Shown here: positions 20,722 to 31,294 of the stretch, piece after piece
Numbering within the stretch: the first letter of the stretch is position 1
Layout of the letters: every line of letters starts with the position of its first letter
From: Mucidula mucida
Lineage: Eukaryota > Basidiomycota > Agaricomycetes > Agaricales > Physalacriaceae
NCBI GenBank assembly: GCA_015501055.1
Contig: JADNYV010000388.1
Location: 1-32,462 of the forward strand
Length of the DNA stretch: 32,462 nt
Direction of reading: 5' to 3'
Made by a program: the position numbers and the translations under genes
The notes under the pieces: generated by a model
Seen by the model: only the letters and a program-made list of their open reading frames with translations
What the model was told of the DNA's origin: nothing
The model's database searches: none

Positions 20722-23700
20722 GGCTGTGGTCAAGACTCAAAAGGCGTGCCATCAACGATGCGTTCCCACCATGTCCTTGGACTAATTTGGGAAGCCATCA
20801 AACTTTCTATAACACGCGTTCAATAGTCAGTTCGCAGGCTCCTGGCGGGCTCAGCCGAAAAGACTCACTATGAACGATATCTACGTGTGGCTAGCATGCA
20901 GAACGGTCACCCGCTCCAGAATTTGCACCGTACGCCAAAGGTCAACGCAGAATTTCGAACTCCGATCCGGCATTAGGTACAAGAGCCTAGAACAGCAAAT
21001 ATGGCTCCGCGAATATACGCTATAAACGCTATATTTCCAGACGCGGGCGCTTCGTTTCCTTTTTCCTAGTAGTGGATCGTCGGAATCTCGGGTCACCAAT
21101 TGAGTATATGACATTTTCCAGCATCCGCCTGAAAACCTCACCATGAACATCCATCCTCATAGATGTATTTCCTGAACCCGGTATCAACAAGTTCATATTC
21201 GCAATGACGGAGATGATTTCCGGTATCCTTATAAAGCGTGGATTGTGCGTGCAGCTATGGTATTCATCGGTATATGAATATAGCGAGTCTGTCTGGCGTC
21301 GCTCAGAATGGAAGACCCACGCCATACTTTCCCTGTTACTGAATGCTCGGATCTTCGATAGGACGATAAACATGTTCGAGTTCGACTAGATGTTGATGAT
21401 CAAAAGAGAGGTACGCCGAAGTATGTAGATAGGACCAACATAAGTCGCCAGGAAGGGGGGGGAGTCGGAGCAGTGCTTAGGAGGTCAGCCATCCATCGAG
21501 TATAGTCTCAGCCCAGTAGATAAGGAAGCATATGCGTGTAGAGCAGCACGTAGACGGTGCAGCAGAAAGCGGAGTGATGCCTCGTTCAAAGGTCCTTCCA
21601 TATGGGCGGCAACCTTTGCACTTTTTCAAGAAATGGAAGGAAATAGCGAGATGTACTTACTTTAAAATTAAACGCTGCGAATGTGTCGTCAGTTCGCGGC
21701 CGCACGGACGACGTAGGTAATGTAGCACGTACAAATGAAACTGGGCAAGATGCAGACTCCAACTGCTGACACTTCAGCATATAATTTGGAGGCTGAAGAT
21801 TGCGCTGAGTTCCGTGCTGCAATGTCGTTGGAAAGTCGCAGCCCCGCTGAGTCGATTTCATCGTGGAACAGCGGAAGAAAAAGCGATCGCCGTCACGTGC
21901 CGAGGAAACGCGTCCTTAGCGCCTACAACCAACCCAAAAGTATTTTTGTATTTACTGTCAAAGCACTGGAGCATATTACCGCCAGTATGTCAAGATGGTA
22001 CATGCTGCCCTTCTCAGCAACCCTGGAATTATCAGTGGAGGCGCGCCACTGGCTGACCTAGACATTTCCTGCATTGCCACGCATAACTAGCGAATGAGAA
22101 GCAAGTCCGCGTCTTCGGTCTATTGTTATGTATGTTCTTACTACCTGTCATATACGTACAGAACCTCCTTGCAAAGGGTGCTCGCGGATCTTTGCTCTCA
22201 CACCGCATCCAAACATTCGATCGATACTCCCTTAGCCGTAACACATCATAGGCGGACGAGTCAAGTAGACCGTCGCGATAGCAGTGCGAAACAAAAAACG
22301 ATCGCCATCACGTGGGCTGCACACAACTCGCCTCTTACCGCCATGTCACGCTTTCCAAAATATCCTGCTATCGAGTTGAGATAAATGCTATGCTCTGGAA
22401 CTCTTACCCGGACCGTAGCTACTAGGATTATCTTCCTTGCCATTCCTCCTAACTCATTTGTGCGACGCGTCGAATCGTGCCGTCTTGCAAAACATTTTCT
22501 GTGTATGATGACGACCGATTCTAGCAGCTAGGTGAATTCGCCTTCACGTATGCTCGGTCTTTCATGGTCATGATCACCGATTCACGGTTCTAGGCGCCAC
22601 ATTTACGGCATCTTCCATCCTCGCTACATTGTCGGATTACCATTTTCACCTCCCGCTTGAAATGCCGAACAACAAAACCTGGCCCATCGGTGATAGCGAT
22701 GTAAGTAGACATCAGGCTTATCTTGTCTCTTTATTCACATGGTAACCTCGAGTACGACACCATTCAACGGTGCATCGGCCCACAACCTCCCCGTGCCGTC
22801 CTCGTTTTATGGCATCTGCTGCACTGATGCAGTAAAATCGATCCCACTGTTGGGAATTGAGCAAGCCCACCAATGCTAGCGAAAAATCCGCAGTATCGAA
22901 ATCTTTCCGCAGACAATGACTGTCATCCTTGTCTCTCTAGCCTCGTACTTCTCCGCCTCTTCTCGCTGTCCATCGCCTCCGCTTTCTCCGAGCGATACCC
23001 TAAATCCGAGCTCCTGTTCAGTCGTCGCTCGTCCCCATCCGAGAAGTGCCCGCGATCTTATCATTTATCTCACAATCGCTCTGGACATAAGACCTATGTC
23101 GTATCTTCCCTGAATTGCAGCATGGTAGCCATGACAAAGCTAAATATCGTGTCCCTCGCCGTCACCGCTCATCTCAGGCTTCGTCCCCTGCCAATCCCCC
23201 TTGGAGTGGGACAACGCACGTCAAAATGTTAAAAGACGCTTGCTGTTCTGATGTAGGCCGGCTCCGGTGAGAGCTAGAAACTTTCGCGAGCTGAAGATTG
23301 AAGTGAAATCGTGAAGAGTATGCAAACTCGGTAAGCGAAATGTCTTTTCATGGCTGGAACTTGGATCGTTGACTATTGACGTGAGATTTGTTTTGAGGAT
23401 CTGTCAGTACGCAAGTCCTGAGAGTGCCTTGAGGCGTGTTTTGGAAAGCTGTGGAAAGAACATTCTGATTTCTTCTCAACGAAGCCGGCGGTTCCGGCAG
23501 AAACATCTCTTCGTCTTCGTTGGCGTTGAAAGCCGTTTCAGGAACTAATGCCTCTCTACCTTCTTCGTTACGCGATTCAGAACTGTAGTTCTATGCCTAT
23601 CCAAGACGAAGTTGCTCTAGGCTCTTGTGCTCTACTTTTTCGACTTGTTCATGACTAACGTGGATGGCCCGGCCTGATCATTCAACAGCACATGTACAGG

Positions 23701-24400
23701 GAGTGCCTACGTATTTTTGCCGAACCAGCATGCATGGAGAATGGACGCGCTCTAGCGTGGTGCTCTCCATCCCATGATTCAAGCTGCCTCGCCTAGGTGA
23801 GTCCTCATGTCAGCGGCGCTTCAAATATTACCACCATGACAGTGTCCTACTCAAACTTTACGTCGTGGAATCCTTTAGCGACTAACGAATAAAGAAACCG
23901 TGCTAAATCGGCTGGCATCGACAGTCCTAGGCCGCTGCTTATCCCCGCCGCCAGCACCAATGAAACTTTGAATCAAGATCAATAACTGTGATACAGGCCA
24001 TGCGCTCAGGACACGCAGCTGAGTACATACTCTCGGTCCAAAGCTAAAGTTATGTGTTGACCCATGCACCCCAAAATTTTCATCTGCGGTCCACTGATCG
24101 GTCCTCCAATCATTGTGGCGGTAGACTCCATAACGAGTATCAGATGCCGTAGGCGTCCTCACCTGATGATTCGAAGTACTCCCTCGGGAAGATTAGGGTC
24201 GGGCGTCATGGGTCATAGATCGTGGGCAACTCCTGCATATCCACTTAAACATCCCGCAGAGCGACTTAAGCCTTCATGTTAAGTCCCAGTATGACATGAT
24301 GCCGCGCGCTATACATAGGCGCTACCTATACAATGGTACCACTCAATAAAGCTCCCCTCAGAGGGACCTTTACGCAAGTCGTTACGTCGACTAGTCGGAG
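20722..24400. other. gene-poor intergenic region, left part
   Basis: No convincing gene on either strand. It begins with the promoter side of the helicase-AAA gene. Around 22650-22695 a short frame MPNNKTWPIGDSD followed by gtaagt looks like a first exon and donor, but no continuing exon is found. A repeat pair with CACGTG lies at 21878 and 22293. Confidence 0.5.
21878..22314. repeat. dispersed direct repeat pair with CACGTG
   Basis: 21878-21899 and 22293-22314 match at 20 of 22 positions, sharing AAAAA(G/A)CGATCGCC and (G/A)TCACGTG, with weaker similarity for about 20 bases upstream. Same orientation, 415 nt apart. Confidence 0.5.
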
Positions 24401-26798
24401 AAAGATTCCGCGGAAGCGATCATGCAGAGCCGCGGGAGCAAAAACAATATTCTCGATTACATGGAGGCGGGAGGGTGTGGTGTGTAGGAGCGTAGGTGCG
24501 CCAAGACCGTTTTTGTATGTATGTAAGAGCGCTTGGAATCAGCGGCTTGGGGGAGTCGAAACTCAATAGGGCAGAGGGGAAGAGTGGGGTGACCCCACCC
24601 ACGCAATGCCTGCCCGCGATGGTTTGTATCCTGCGGAGGAAACTTGCGCCCCGAAGAACCACCACCCATAGCATATGTGCTCCAAGATCAACACGGCTCA
24701 AAGGAGCTTGCGACGATTACGGAGCCAGAGGGGCAGAAATCGGACTTGCGAGACGGATTTGGCAGAAGATTGAAACAACACCAATATTTCGCATGTCAAG
24801 GCGTGTGAGCAGCCGTTATATCCTCTTAGGCATTGTCCGAGCACTGACAAGTGAAAAAAAAAAAAAGGCAGGCGGGATTTCAAACTCCGATCGATGACGC
24901 ATACTTTGATCTTGCTTTCAAACTCGACATGTACAACTTGGGTATCCTCGATACTATACAATCTGCGCCTCAAGGCGACGGTGGAAGGGGCTTCACACGA
25001 CTCTATGAGCCTGCCCGAATTGACTCCACACCGACTTGACTGACATAAAGCGTCCAGACTAGTCGCTCGGCCGGTAATCAAAGCACCAGTGTCAAAGTCA
25101 ACCCAGAATATCGCTCATGTGCTATTGTTATTCTCTAATTCGAGCAAGCAGCTCCGTTCCTCGACATAAAAAAAACCAGGAAAACATTCGAATGGGGGAA
25201 ATCAAGGAAATGCGGTCCGTACTCTACGAGTCGGACAGCACCAAGTTCGCAGGAGGCCCATTTTCTGGTCGCCGATAAAGTTGTGGTGCGCACTCTCGTG
25301 TGAGTCATTCACGAACTCTCGTCTCTGTCGACTTTCAGTTTGTCTCCGTCGAGACCCACCCATGGGCTCGGTTTCTCATATGTGTTGACCTTCAGTCTGT
25401 ATACGGCGTATCTCCGTTCAAATCCTAAAGGAAACACGGCTCCTCTACGTTATTTCCAAATATACTAAGAGGTACAACCAGCGTGCGCATCATGCAAAGG
25501 TCAGCCATTGATCCAGCTCTCGCTCTGCGCACTCGCAACTTCGCTGTCCAGTACCTTTTCTCTCTCCTTGTGATGTGCACGATATCCCCCGCGGCTAGAA
25601 GCAAGGAGAAAATGTTCGCATCACGGATCGTTTGGGCTTGCTTCTACTTCTTCATCCCACACGGCACGGTGGTTATCTCTCGCGGTGCCTCTCCGTACCA
25701 TCATGCCCAACTGACGCGGCGGGTGATATCCGCCTGTCAGAAGGGGAGGAGGGACTCTTACCAGCTGATGCTCGCGTTTACGCCACCTCGGCAGTGCGCT
25801 ATCCTCCCTGCATCAGTGAGTTAAGTAAGGACTTATACACTTCCGAGTCTTGACTACTTAGGCCCAGTAGGCATGTCAACAATCGCTGTTCCCATTGTTA
25901 AGACGACTGTAACGGGTCTATCCTCGGCCTATGGACCGTATAGTGCAGGGAATGAATGAATGAAGCTGTAAGCCTGCGGAATGACTTGCACACGACGACA
26001 AAGGAGCTTCCCCGTCATGAGCGTCGGTTGTGTGCCTAGCGTCCCTGATCACGGCCTTATCTCCGACATGCTCTGAGTCTTTTCTTTGGGATTACCTTTT
26101 TCTTTTTCTTCTCCTTGCACCACTCTTCCCCTTTCACACTCGTCTACATCGCCACTCTTTGCCTGCCAGCGGTGTGTATATGTACCTTTTCTTCTCCCTT
26201 ATTTCCCATCGACAGGTGCTGTACTTATATTCCGGCGATCAAACAGTGTTTTTATATTCGTGCCCCCCTTTTCGGCGCGGGAGACATGTGCTACGCGCGC
26301 AATACCCGGGGACAGTTGGCGCGGCCTGAAATGTTTATGCGTTTGCTTTGCTCGTCCATATGGCGAAGGACGGGTTTTTTTGGGACGGTTCGTCTCACGG
26401 CGTTTATTGCGCTTTGATGTTGGTTTACGTGCGTATGTCTGTATGTATAATCACTGGTCGTGGCCGGTGTAAGTTTGTACATTGGGCACGGAGGTGTTAA
26501 ATGCAATAGTGGTCTGCACCTCACACTTCAGAACCAACATCATGTGTTTATTTTGCTGTTTGAAGATGGAATTCGCGTACTTACTTGGATATACTTTCCA
26601 GGGGAGATACTCATCCAACCACTTACCTCCTCATCGTGACGTTCATCTTCTGCTGATGAATACAATGTAGTATTTCTTCTTGAATCTACGACAACGTCAT
26701 GAGTATCTGTACACCTTCACCCGCCTGCGGAATTGATTCGGAAGAACTGAGTTGTAATAACATGGTACAGCGAAGAGTGGAGGAGTGGTACCCTCAAG

Positions 26799-26815
26799 CC
26801 TTCCGAGTCGGAAGG
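26799..26815. repeat. 17-bp palindrome CCTTCCGAGTCGGAAGG
   Basis: Perfect inverted repeat around a central G. It contains CCG-N3-CGG, the spaced-triplet form bound by some Zn2Cys6 regulators; function is not shown. Confidence 0.4.
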
Positions 26816-27317
26816 GCGGTCCCACGCACTACATAGTACTATGATCAATCCCCCTGCCGCCCATTTTGCCTCTTCAATAATTGCTTTGATGCACTAAAGC
26901 ACTTATCGTCTGCACGACCCCCAATTCCCGACGAGCCCGAATTGGTCGCGTTTATGAAACTCCCTGTAGTCGGCCATGCATAAGTACTTAGCGCGCGCAG
27001 GGTTGACATAGAGACCTCAGCGGATTGAGATATATCAAATACTACTAGGTCAGGTACTTATATCATTTCCATGACATCGAGTGGCTGCGTCGGGGATTTT
27101 TCTGATATTGGAATGGTTCTGGCAGAAAAGAAAAGTAAAAGGCTATAATCTTAAATACTCATTCTCGAGGCGTCGATGTATGACGCATACTTACTTACTT
27201 GTGAGAGACAATTGAACATACCTTTCTCATTTGCAGCGCGTCGATACTATCTAGTCTCGTTAACCCGACTCTACGAAGGAGATGGGATGCTCACGATCTT
27301 CTCTGTGTAGATACACC

Positions 27318-27495
27318 GCCAAAAGACTCACACAGGAAGGCGGCGTTTCTCGTATATAAACGCGCGTCTCACTCATCCTATCCTCAGTGTAGTATGACGA
27401 ATATATACTACTCACCTACCTGCGAAGATAGAAACGGTCCCAATAATACTCTGCGCGTCTGCCAAGAGACTTGCACACAAAGGCGGCGTTTCCCG
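27318..27495 (+). repeat. 35-nt direct repeat pair
   Basis: 27318-27352 and 27461-27495 are identical at 29 of 35 positions, with AAGGCGGCGTTTC conserved. The first copy is followed directly by TATATAAA. Confidence 0.5.
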
Positions 27496-27552
27496 CCTCT
27501 CACTTTCATTTCCCCCGCTTCCTTCCTTTTCCTTCCTTCCCTCGCGAATTAC

Positions 27553-27568
27553 CGCTTCCGCGGAAGCG
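27553..27568. repeat. 16-bp palindrome CGCTTCCGCGGAAGCG
   Basis: Perfect palindrome. Its half TTCCGCGGAAGCGA recurs at 24406-24419, and CCGCGGAAGCGATC recurs at 27606-27619. The shared core CCGCGG with GAAGCGA suggests a repeated protein-binding site or a fragment of a dispersed repeat. Confidence 0.5.
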
Positions 27569-28089
27569 ACGACGTTCATCTCCCTCACAAAGCTTGCCGC
27601 CTATCCCGCGGAAGCGATCTAACGTGCCCGCTACCGTCCGTTCGTCTATGTGTGATGATTAAACCTGTGCGTGGTTCGCGGCCGCTGCATACATAAGTGG
27701 CGGCCAACTGCCAAGTTGTTACATACTTGAACTTCTCCTCATACTGCGCAGATAAATAAATTCAATGCTGATGCGGAATGGCATAACATAGTGAATCTGA
27801 TAGTTATCGCGCCTGAGCCTTTGATGTGCATAAATCTTCCCTCGTGCGCCAATATTCAGTAGCGCGCCACACACACGCGTGCGCTCTGAGAGGGTACCTC
27901 AACTTCACTCCACGAGGCTCCTTAACGTCAATACGCGCCCACAATCGCATGTTTCACTCATGCCCCCCCCCGCCTCTCTCCAACAAAGCACCAACTTCCG
28001 TCCCCCTTTCTCCTAGGTTTCCGCAACGCGATCGGTTACTGACGCGATCGCCTACCAACATAAATCCTCCGAGTCTTTCTTGTAATTGA

Positions 28090-28596
28090 ATAGATATCGT
28101 AATAATACAACCAAAATAAAACGAAAGCAAGCAAGCAAGTAAAAAATCCCACTCTCCTCTTTTAAGTGTGGCGGAACGAGGTGGTAGAAAAAGTAGAGAT
28201 ACACAAGGTGAGATGAAACGAAGAAAAAGAGATGGTAAAAGAGCGTAGTGTCCGAGCAAATGTACAGAGATGGGATGAAGGGGAAAAAAGGAAGGAATGT
28301 AGGGTAAGGAACGTCAGTAAGGAATAAGATGGAGAGAGAGAGCGCGGTGGTGGTACATCAAAGTCCACGATAGATAGTCCAAGTCCGAGTCTAGCGAACA
28401 ACAACGACGATAGCGATAGATGAAAAAGAGAAAGAAATAAAAGGGAGGAGGGTGTCTACGAGGTTGGCCTTTTCTGTGTTTTTAATCCAAGCGGCCTTTT
28501 TTTCAGTACGAGGGGAGAAACGAGGGGGAATGAACGAGTGTGCACAAGGCGGAGGGGGTATCATCCAATCCAAATATCATCCATCAACAGACATCC
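28090..28596 (-). other. probable 3' flank/UTR of the HSF-type gene
   Basis: 507 bp downstream (minus strand) of the HSF stop codon, rich in pyrimidines on the minus strand, with an (AG)n tract at about 28331-28343. No separate gene is supported. Confidence 0.4.
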
Positions 28597-29961
28597 CTAC
28601 TGCCCCTGCCCGCTGATATTTACCATGCCACCCATACTGCCGACCATTCCGTTCCCATTGACCATGCCGCCGCCGCGCATGCCAGTACCGCTCCGTGGTC
28701 GGCCCACGTCCCAGTACCCACTATTCCCGCCGCTCTGAGCATATCCCGTATTATTGCCTCCGCCACCGCCATATGCCTGTTGAGACTGACTATGGTGGTG
28801 TAACGGAGCGCTATCGCTGCGTGCCCGGGCGTACTTTTTACTGGGAGGCACGCCGTCAAGCGGGGATGACAGATTGGAATGGCTGTGGGCTATCTGTGGG
28901 ATGCCGACACCCATGGGAGATTGGTGGTGCAGATGCGGGTGGGGAGAGCCTGCAGCGCCATTGGCAGAGACGTGCTGCGGGACCCAGCTCGTGCTCGTGT
29001 CGATGCGCGGGCGCTTGCGTTCGGGCTGCTCCCAGGGCGGCGGGGCAGAAACGTATATAGAGGGATTGGGAGACGTGCTGGAGGTTGTCGCGGAGGATGG
29101 GGGTGGGGAGTCATCGAGTGAGCCGAGGGGCACGCCGACGGCATCGGAGAGACGAGCGAGCATGTGAGTAAGGCGCTCAACCTTGCGACGCTCGCTCTGG
29201 ATGGTATCCCACATCCTACGATTCTCGTCGCGCATGGCGTTGAGCTGGCTCGCGACCTCGCCGGGCAGCTCGATGCGGCCCTTGATACCGCCGTCTGGCT
29301 CGAGGGCCTTGCGTTTGATTTCTTCGAGCAGGTCGGGTCTACCGCGCAGAAACTTGTGGTGCGAAAACTCCCAGGTCTGCGAGTCTGTCGAGGTGCGTTG
29401 GGCGCGTGGGGTGCGGTTGATCTTGTGAAAGCCGTACATGTTGAGCTGGCGCACAAAGGAGGAAAAGTTGTTGTGCTTGAAGTGGGAGCCCAGGATCGTC
29501 CGCGAGAACTCGCCTACGGACGATACGACAAAGGACGTGCCCAGGGACGTCCAGGATATAAAGGGCGTAGATTTGGGGTCCGAAATCATTCTAGGACCGC
29601 GTCAGGACGAGCAGGGAGTGTGGCGCAGTACTTACTGGTATAGTTTGGTCACAAAGTTGTTGGTGGGGATCGGCTTGCCGGCGCCGAGTACGCCAATCGC
29701 GCCGCCGCCGCTGCCGAGGGCGCTCATTCCTGCTGCCGAGTCCGGCGGTGTAGTATCGCGGTCGCCGTCAACCGGGCTCGTCTCCATGCTCATACCGTCG
29801 TCGAGCATCTCGTCCTTGCCGCTCACTGGAGAGACGGGCTGGGAATGGACCGATAGTCCCGAAAGATTGAGAGAGAGATTTGGAGGGTTCTGGTGGTGGT
29901 GGTGGTCAGGACTGCCCGCGGTGGAGGATTGGGGAGCGCGAAAGTCGTAGGGATAGTCCAT
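28597..29961 (-). CDS. HSF-type DNA-binding domain transcription factor
   Basis: Exons 29961-29636 and 29590-28597 give 439 residues; the 45-nt intron (gtaagt to cctag) splits the codon in FVTKLYQ|MISDP inside the domain, as family alignment requires. The start is the first ATG (MDYPYDF); upstream codons open only from GTG. Residues about 100-205 are an HSF-type winged helix: NNFVTKLYQ, HFKHNNFSSFVRQLNMYGFH (recognition region) and WEFSHHKFLRGRPDLLEEIK. About 215-265 is a heptad-like region (LNAMRDENRRMWDTIQSERR, KVERLTHMLARL) for oligomerisation. The N-terminus has DHHHHQN and Ser/Pro runs; the C-terminal third is Gly/Ser/His/Asn-rich, a likely activation region. There is no response-regulator domain, so it is not a full Skn7. 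Family members bind GAA/TTC repeats in stress promoters. It is divergent from ATP4, with 209 bp between starts. Confidence 0.92.
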
Positions 29962-30170
29962 CGCGGGGAGGAGGAGGACGAGAGAGAGATGCGGACCGAT
30001 CAAGGTAGGCACATGCTCAGGGAAAATAAAAAGAAGCGGTTTATGGATTATTTATTTACTTTGATGATATTTAATTCCGGAAGATGCCGCCGGCGCGCCT
30101 CTGTTTGGCCGGACCCAGGCAAACCATCGCCCTCCTTCCGCGTCGTCCCGTACGCATCTCACTGTCAACC
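29962..30170. promoter_or_regulatory. divergent promoter between HSF-type gene and ATP4
   Basis: 209 bp separate the two start codons. An AT-rich centre (TTATTTATTTACTTTGATGA) is flanked by GC-rich leaders. TTCCGGAA at 30075-30082 has the TTCnnGAA form of a two-unit heat-shock element; a third unit is not clear. Confidence 0.5.
30075..30082. promoter_or_regulatory. HSE-like TTCCGGAA
   Basis: Two inverted units (TTC, two bases, GAA) in the shared promoter. Canonical elements need at least three units, so this is only a candidate site for HSF autoregulation. Confidence 0.3.
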
Positions 30171-30997
30171 ATGTCTCTTGCCCGGGTGGCCTTGTCCACC
30201 GCCACACGCTCTATACGGCCTGCTGTTGTCCTCCAGGTAGGTACCATTTCCCATCTCTCCTCCTCTTCTTACCCTCACAGGCCCGCCACTACTCGACTCC
30301 AGAAGAAAAAGCCAAACAGGCCATCGACAAGCTGCCCTCCTCGCCCGGAGTCATCACAAAGACCGGCACCGCCCTCCTTGCTACCACTCTCTCTGCTGCC
30401 GCCATCTCCCAGGAACTCTATGTCGTCAACGAAGAGACCGTTCTTCTCGTCGGTACCGCTATTCTCCTAGCCTACATTGGCAAGGTGTGTATCCGCATTA
30501 CGCCACATACACGCCTCTAACACGCTACAGGCAATCCGCGCACCATACGCCACTGGGCACAGACCCAAATTGACAAGGTCAAAGGTGTACTTGCTGCTGC
30601 ACGCGCCGAACACACTGCGTCAGTGACCAGCCGTATCGATGCCGTCGGTCAGATGAAGGACGTTGGTGCCGTCACCGCCGCACTCTTTGCGCTCTCCAAA
30701 GAGACAGCGACGCTCGAGGCGCAGGCGTTTGAGCAGAAGCAGAAAGTCGCTTTGGCTGCAGAGCTCAAGAATGTTCTCGACTCGTGGGTTCGCTATGAGC
30801 AGGGCGTCAGGGAGAGCGAGCAGGCAGACCTCACCAAGACCATTATTGGGAACGTCATGAAGAGCATCGGCGACCCCAAGACCCAGAGAGACGTCCTCGC
30901 CGAAGCTGTTGCTGAAGTCGAGCGTAAGTGTCCTTATCTCCCTATATTCACTCGCCTGACGCGTCAAACAGGTATGGTCAAGGCTAAGACTGTTTAG
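30171..30997 (+). CDS. ATP4: ATP synthase subunit 4 (subunit b), mitochondrial; apparent frameshift
   Basis: Peripheral-stalk subunit of mitochondrial F1Fo-ATP synthase. Exons are 30171-30236, 30281-30484, 30531-30923 and 30972-30997. A presequence (MSLARVALSTATRSIRP, ARHYST) is followed by two membrane segments (TALLATTLSAAAISQ; ETVLLVGTAILLAYIGK), then a long helix with VKGVLAAARAEHT, DAVGQMKDVGAVTAALFALS and AELKNVLDSWVRYEQ, ending ERMVKAKTV. Exon 3 begins AIRAPYAT in frame but needs the next frame for WAQTQIDKVKG; without one extra base near 30549-30554 it hits TGA at 30624. Either a base is missing (assembly error or real mutation), or the donor four bases later (gtatcc at 30489) is used, restoring a 230-residue frame but replacing the family-like IRAPYATW. 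A sequence error seems most likely because the rest is well kept. Confidence 0.85.
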
Positions 30998-31294
30998 TAC
31001 ACCATAGAATACGAATATCATCAACTTGCAAGCAAGTGACCGTTTGTGTGATCATTTTCTTGAATGCGATGCCGTCGGGCAGGGACCTTAACCTCGCTTG
31101 CGAGCTGTGGCTGGGCTCCAGGGCCCGCCCGGTGGCGCTGTAAAGGCGTGTTTAGTGTCCGTTACACGAATACAGTGCCCACCGTGCGCTTGACATCGGT
31201 TTCATCTGATTGGCGTTCATGGGTTCGTGGCTGAACCGACCTCATATCCTTTTCCTGTTGAGGTGCTGTGGACACGTTTATCTGGTGACGGAGC
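30998..31294. other. ATP4 3' flank
   Basis: No gene. It contains the likely ATP4 3'UTR and leads into the tandem repeats; GGCGTGTTTAG at about 31144 resembles a block inside the repeat units. Confidence 0.45.

Larger units (their letters stand above)
24401..28089. other. gene-poor intergenic region, right part
   Basis: No convincing gene. There are long open frames near 24420-24700 and 25483-25824 and CT-rich sequence at 26030-26330, but no domain or exon chain. It contains a 13-A run at about 24854, palindromes at 26799-26815 and 27553-27568, and a TATATAAA box at about 27353. Confidence 0.5.

Noticed and set aside
23875..24162. Minus-strand open frame of about 95 codons
   Set aside because: No domain, no splice partner and no codon bias above the surrounding intergenic sequence.
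24420..24701. Overlapping open frames on both strands
   Set aside because: Openness on both strands suggests composition rather than coding. It could be part of a dispersed repeat, which I cannot test here.
24850..24895. T-arm-like string near TTTCAAACTCCGATCG, also near 20960
   Set aside because: No acceptor stem or A box can be folded with it; not a tRNA.
25483..25824. Open frame with a hydrophobic stretch
   Set aside because: No family, no homologous copy and no supporting splice or promoter signals; could be chance.
26086..26472. CT-rich open frame with many Phe, Pro and Ser codons
   Set aside because: Low-complexity composition explains the open frame.
28540..29950. Long plus-strand frames opposite the HSF-type gene
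   Set aside because: Shadows of the GC-rich coding strand; the minus-strand frame carries the domain.
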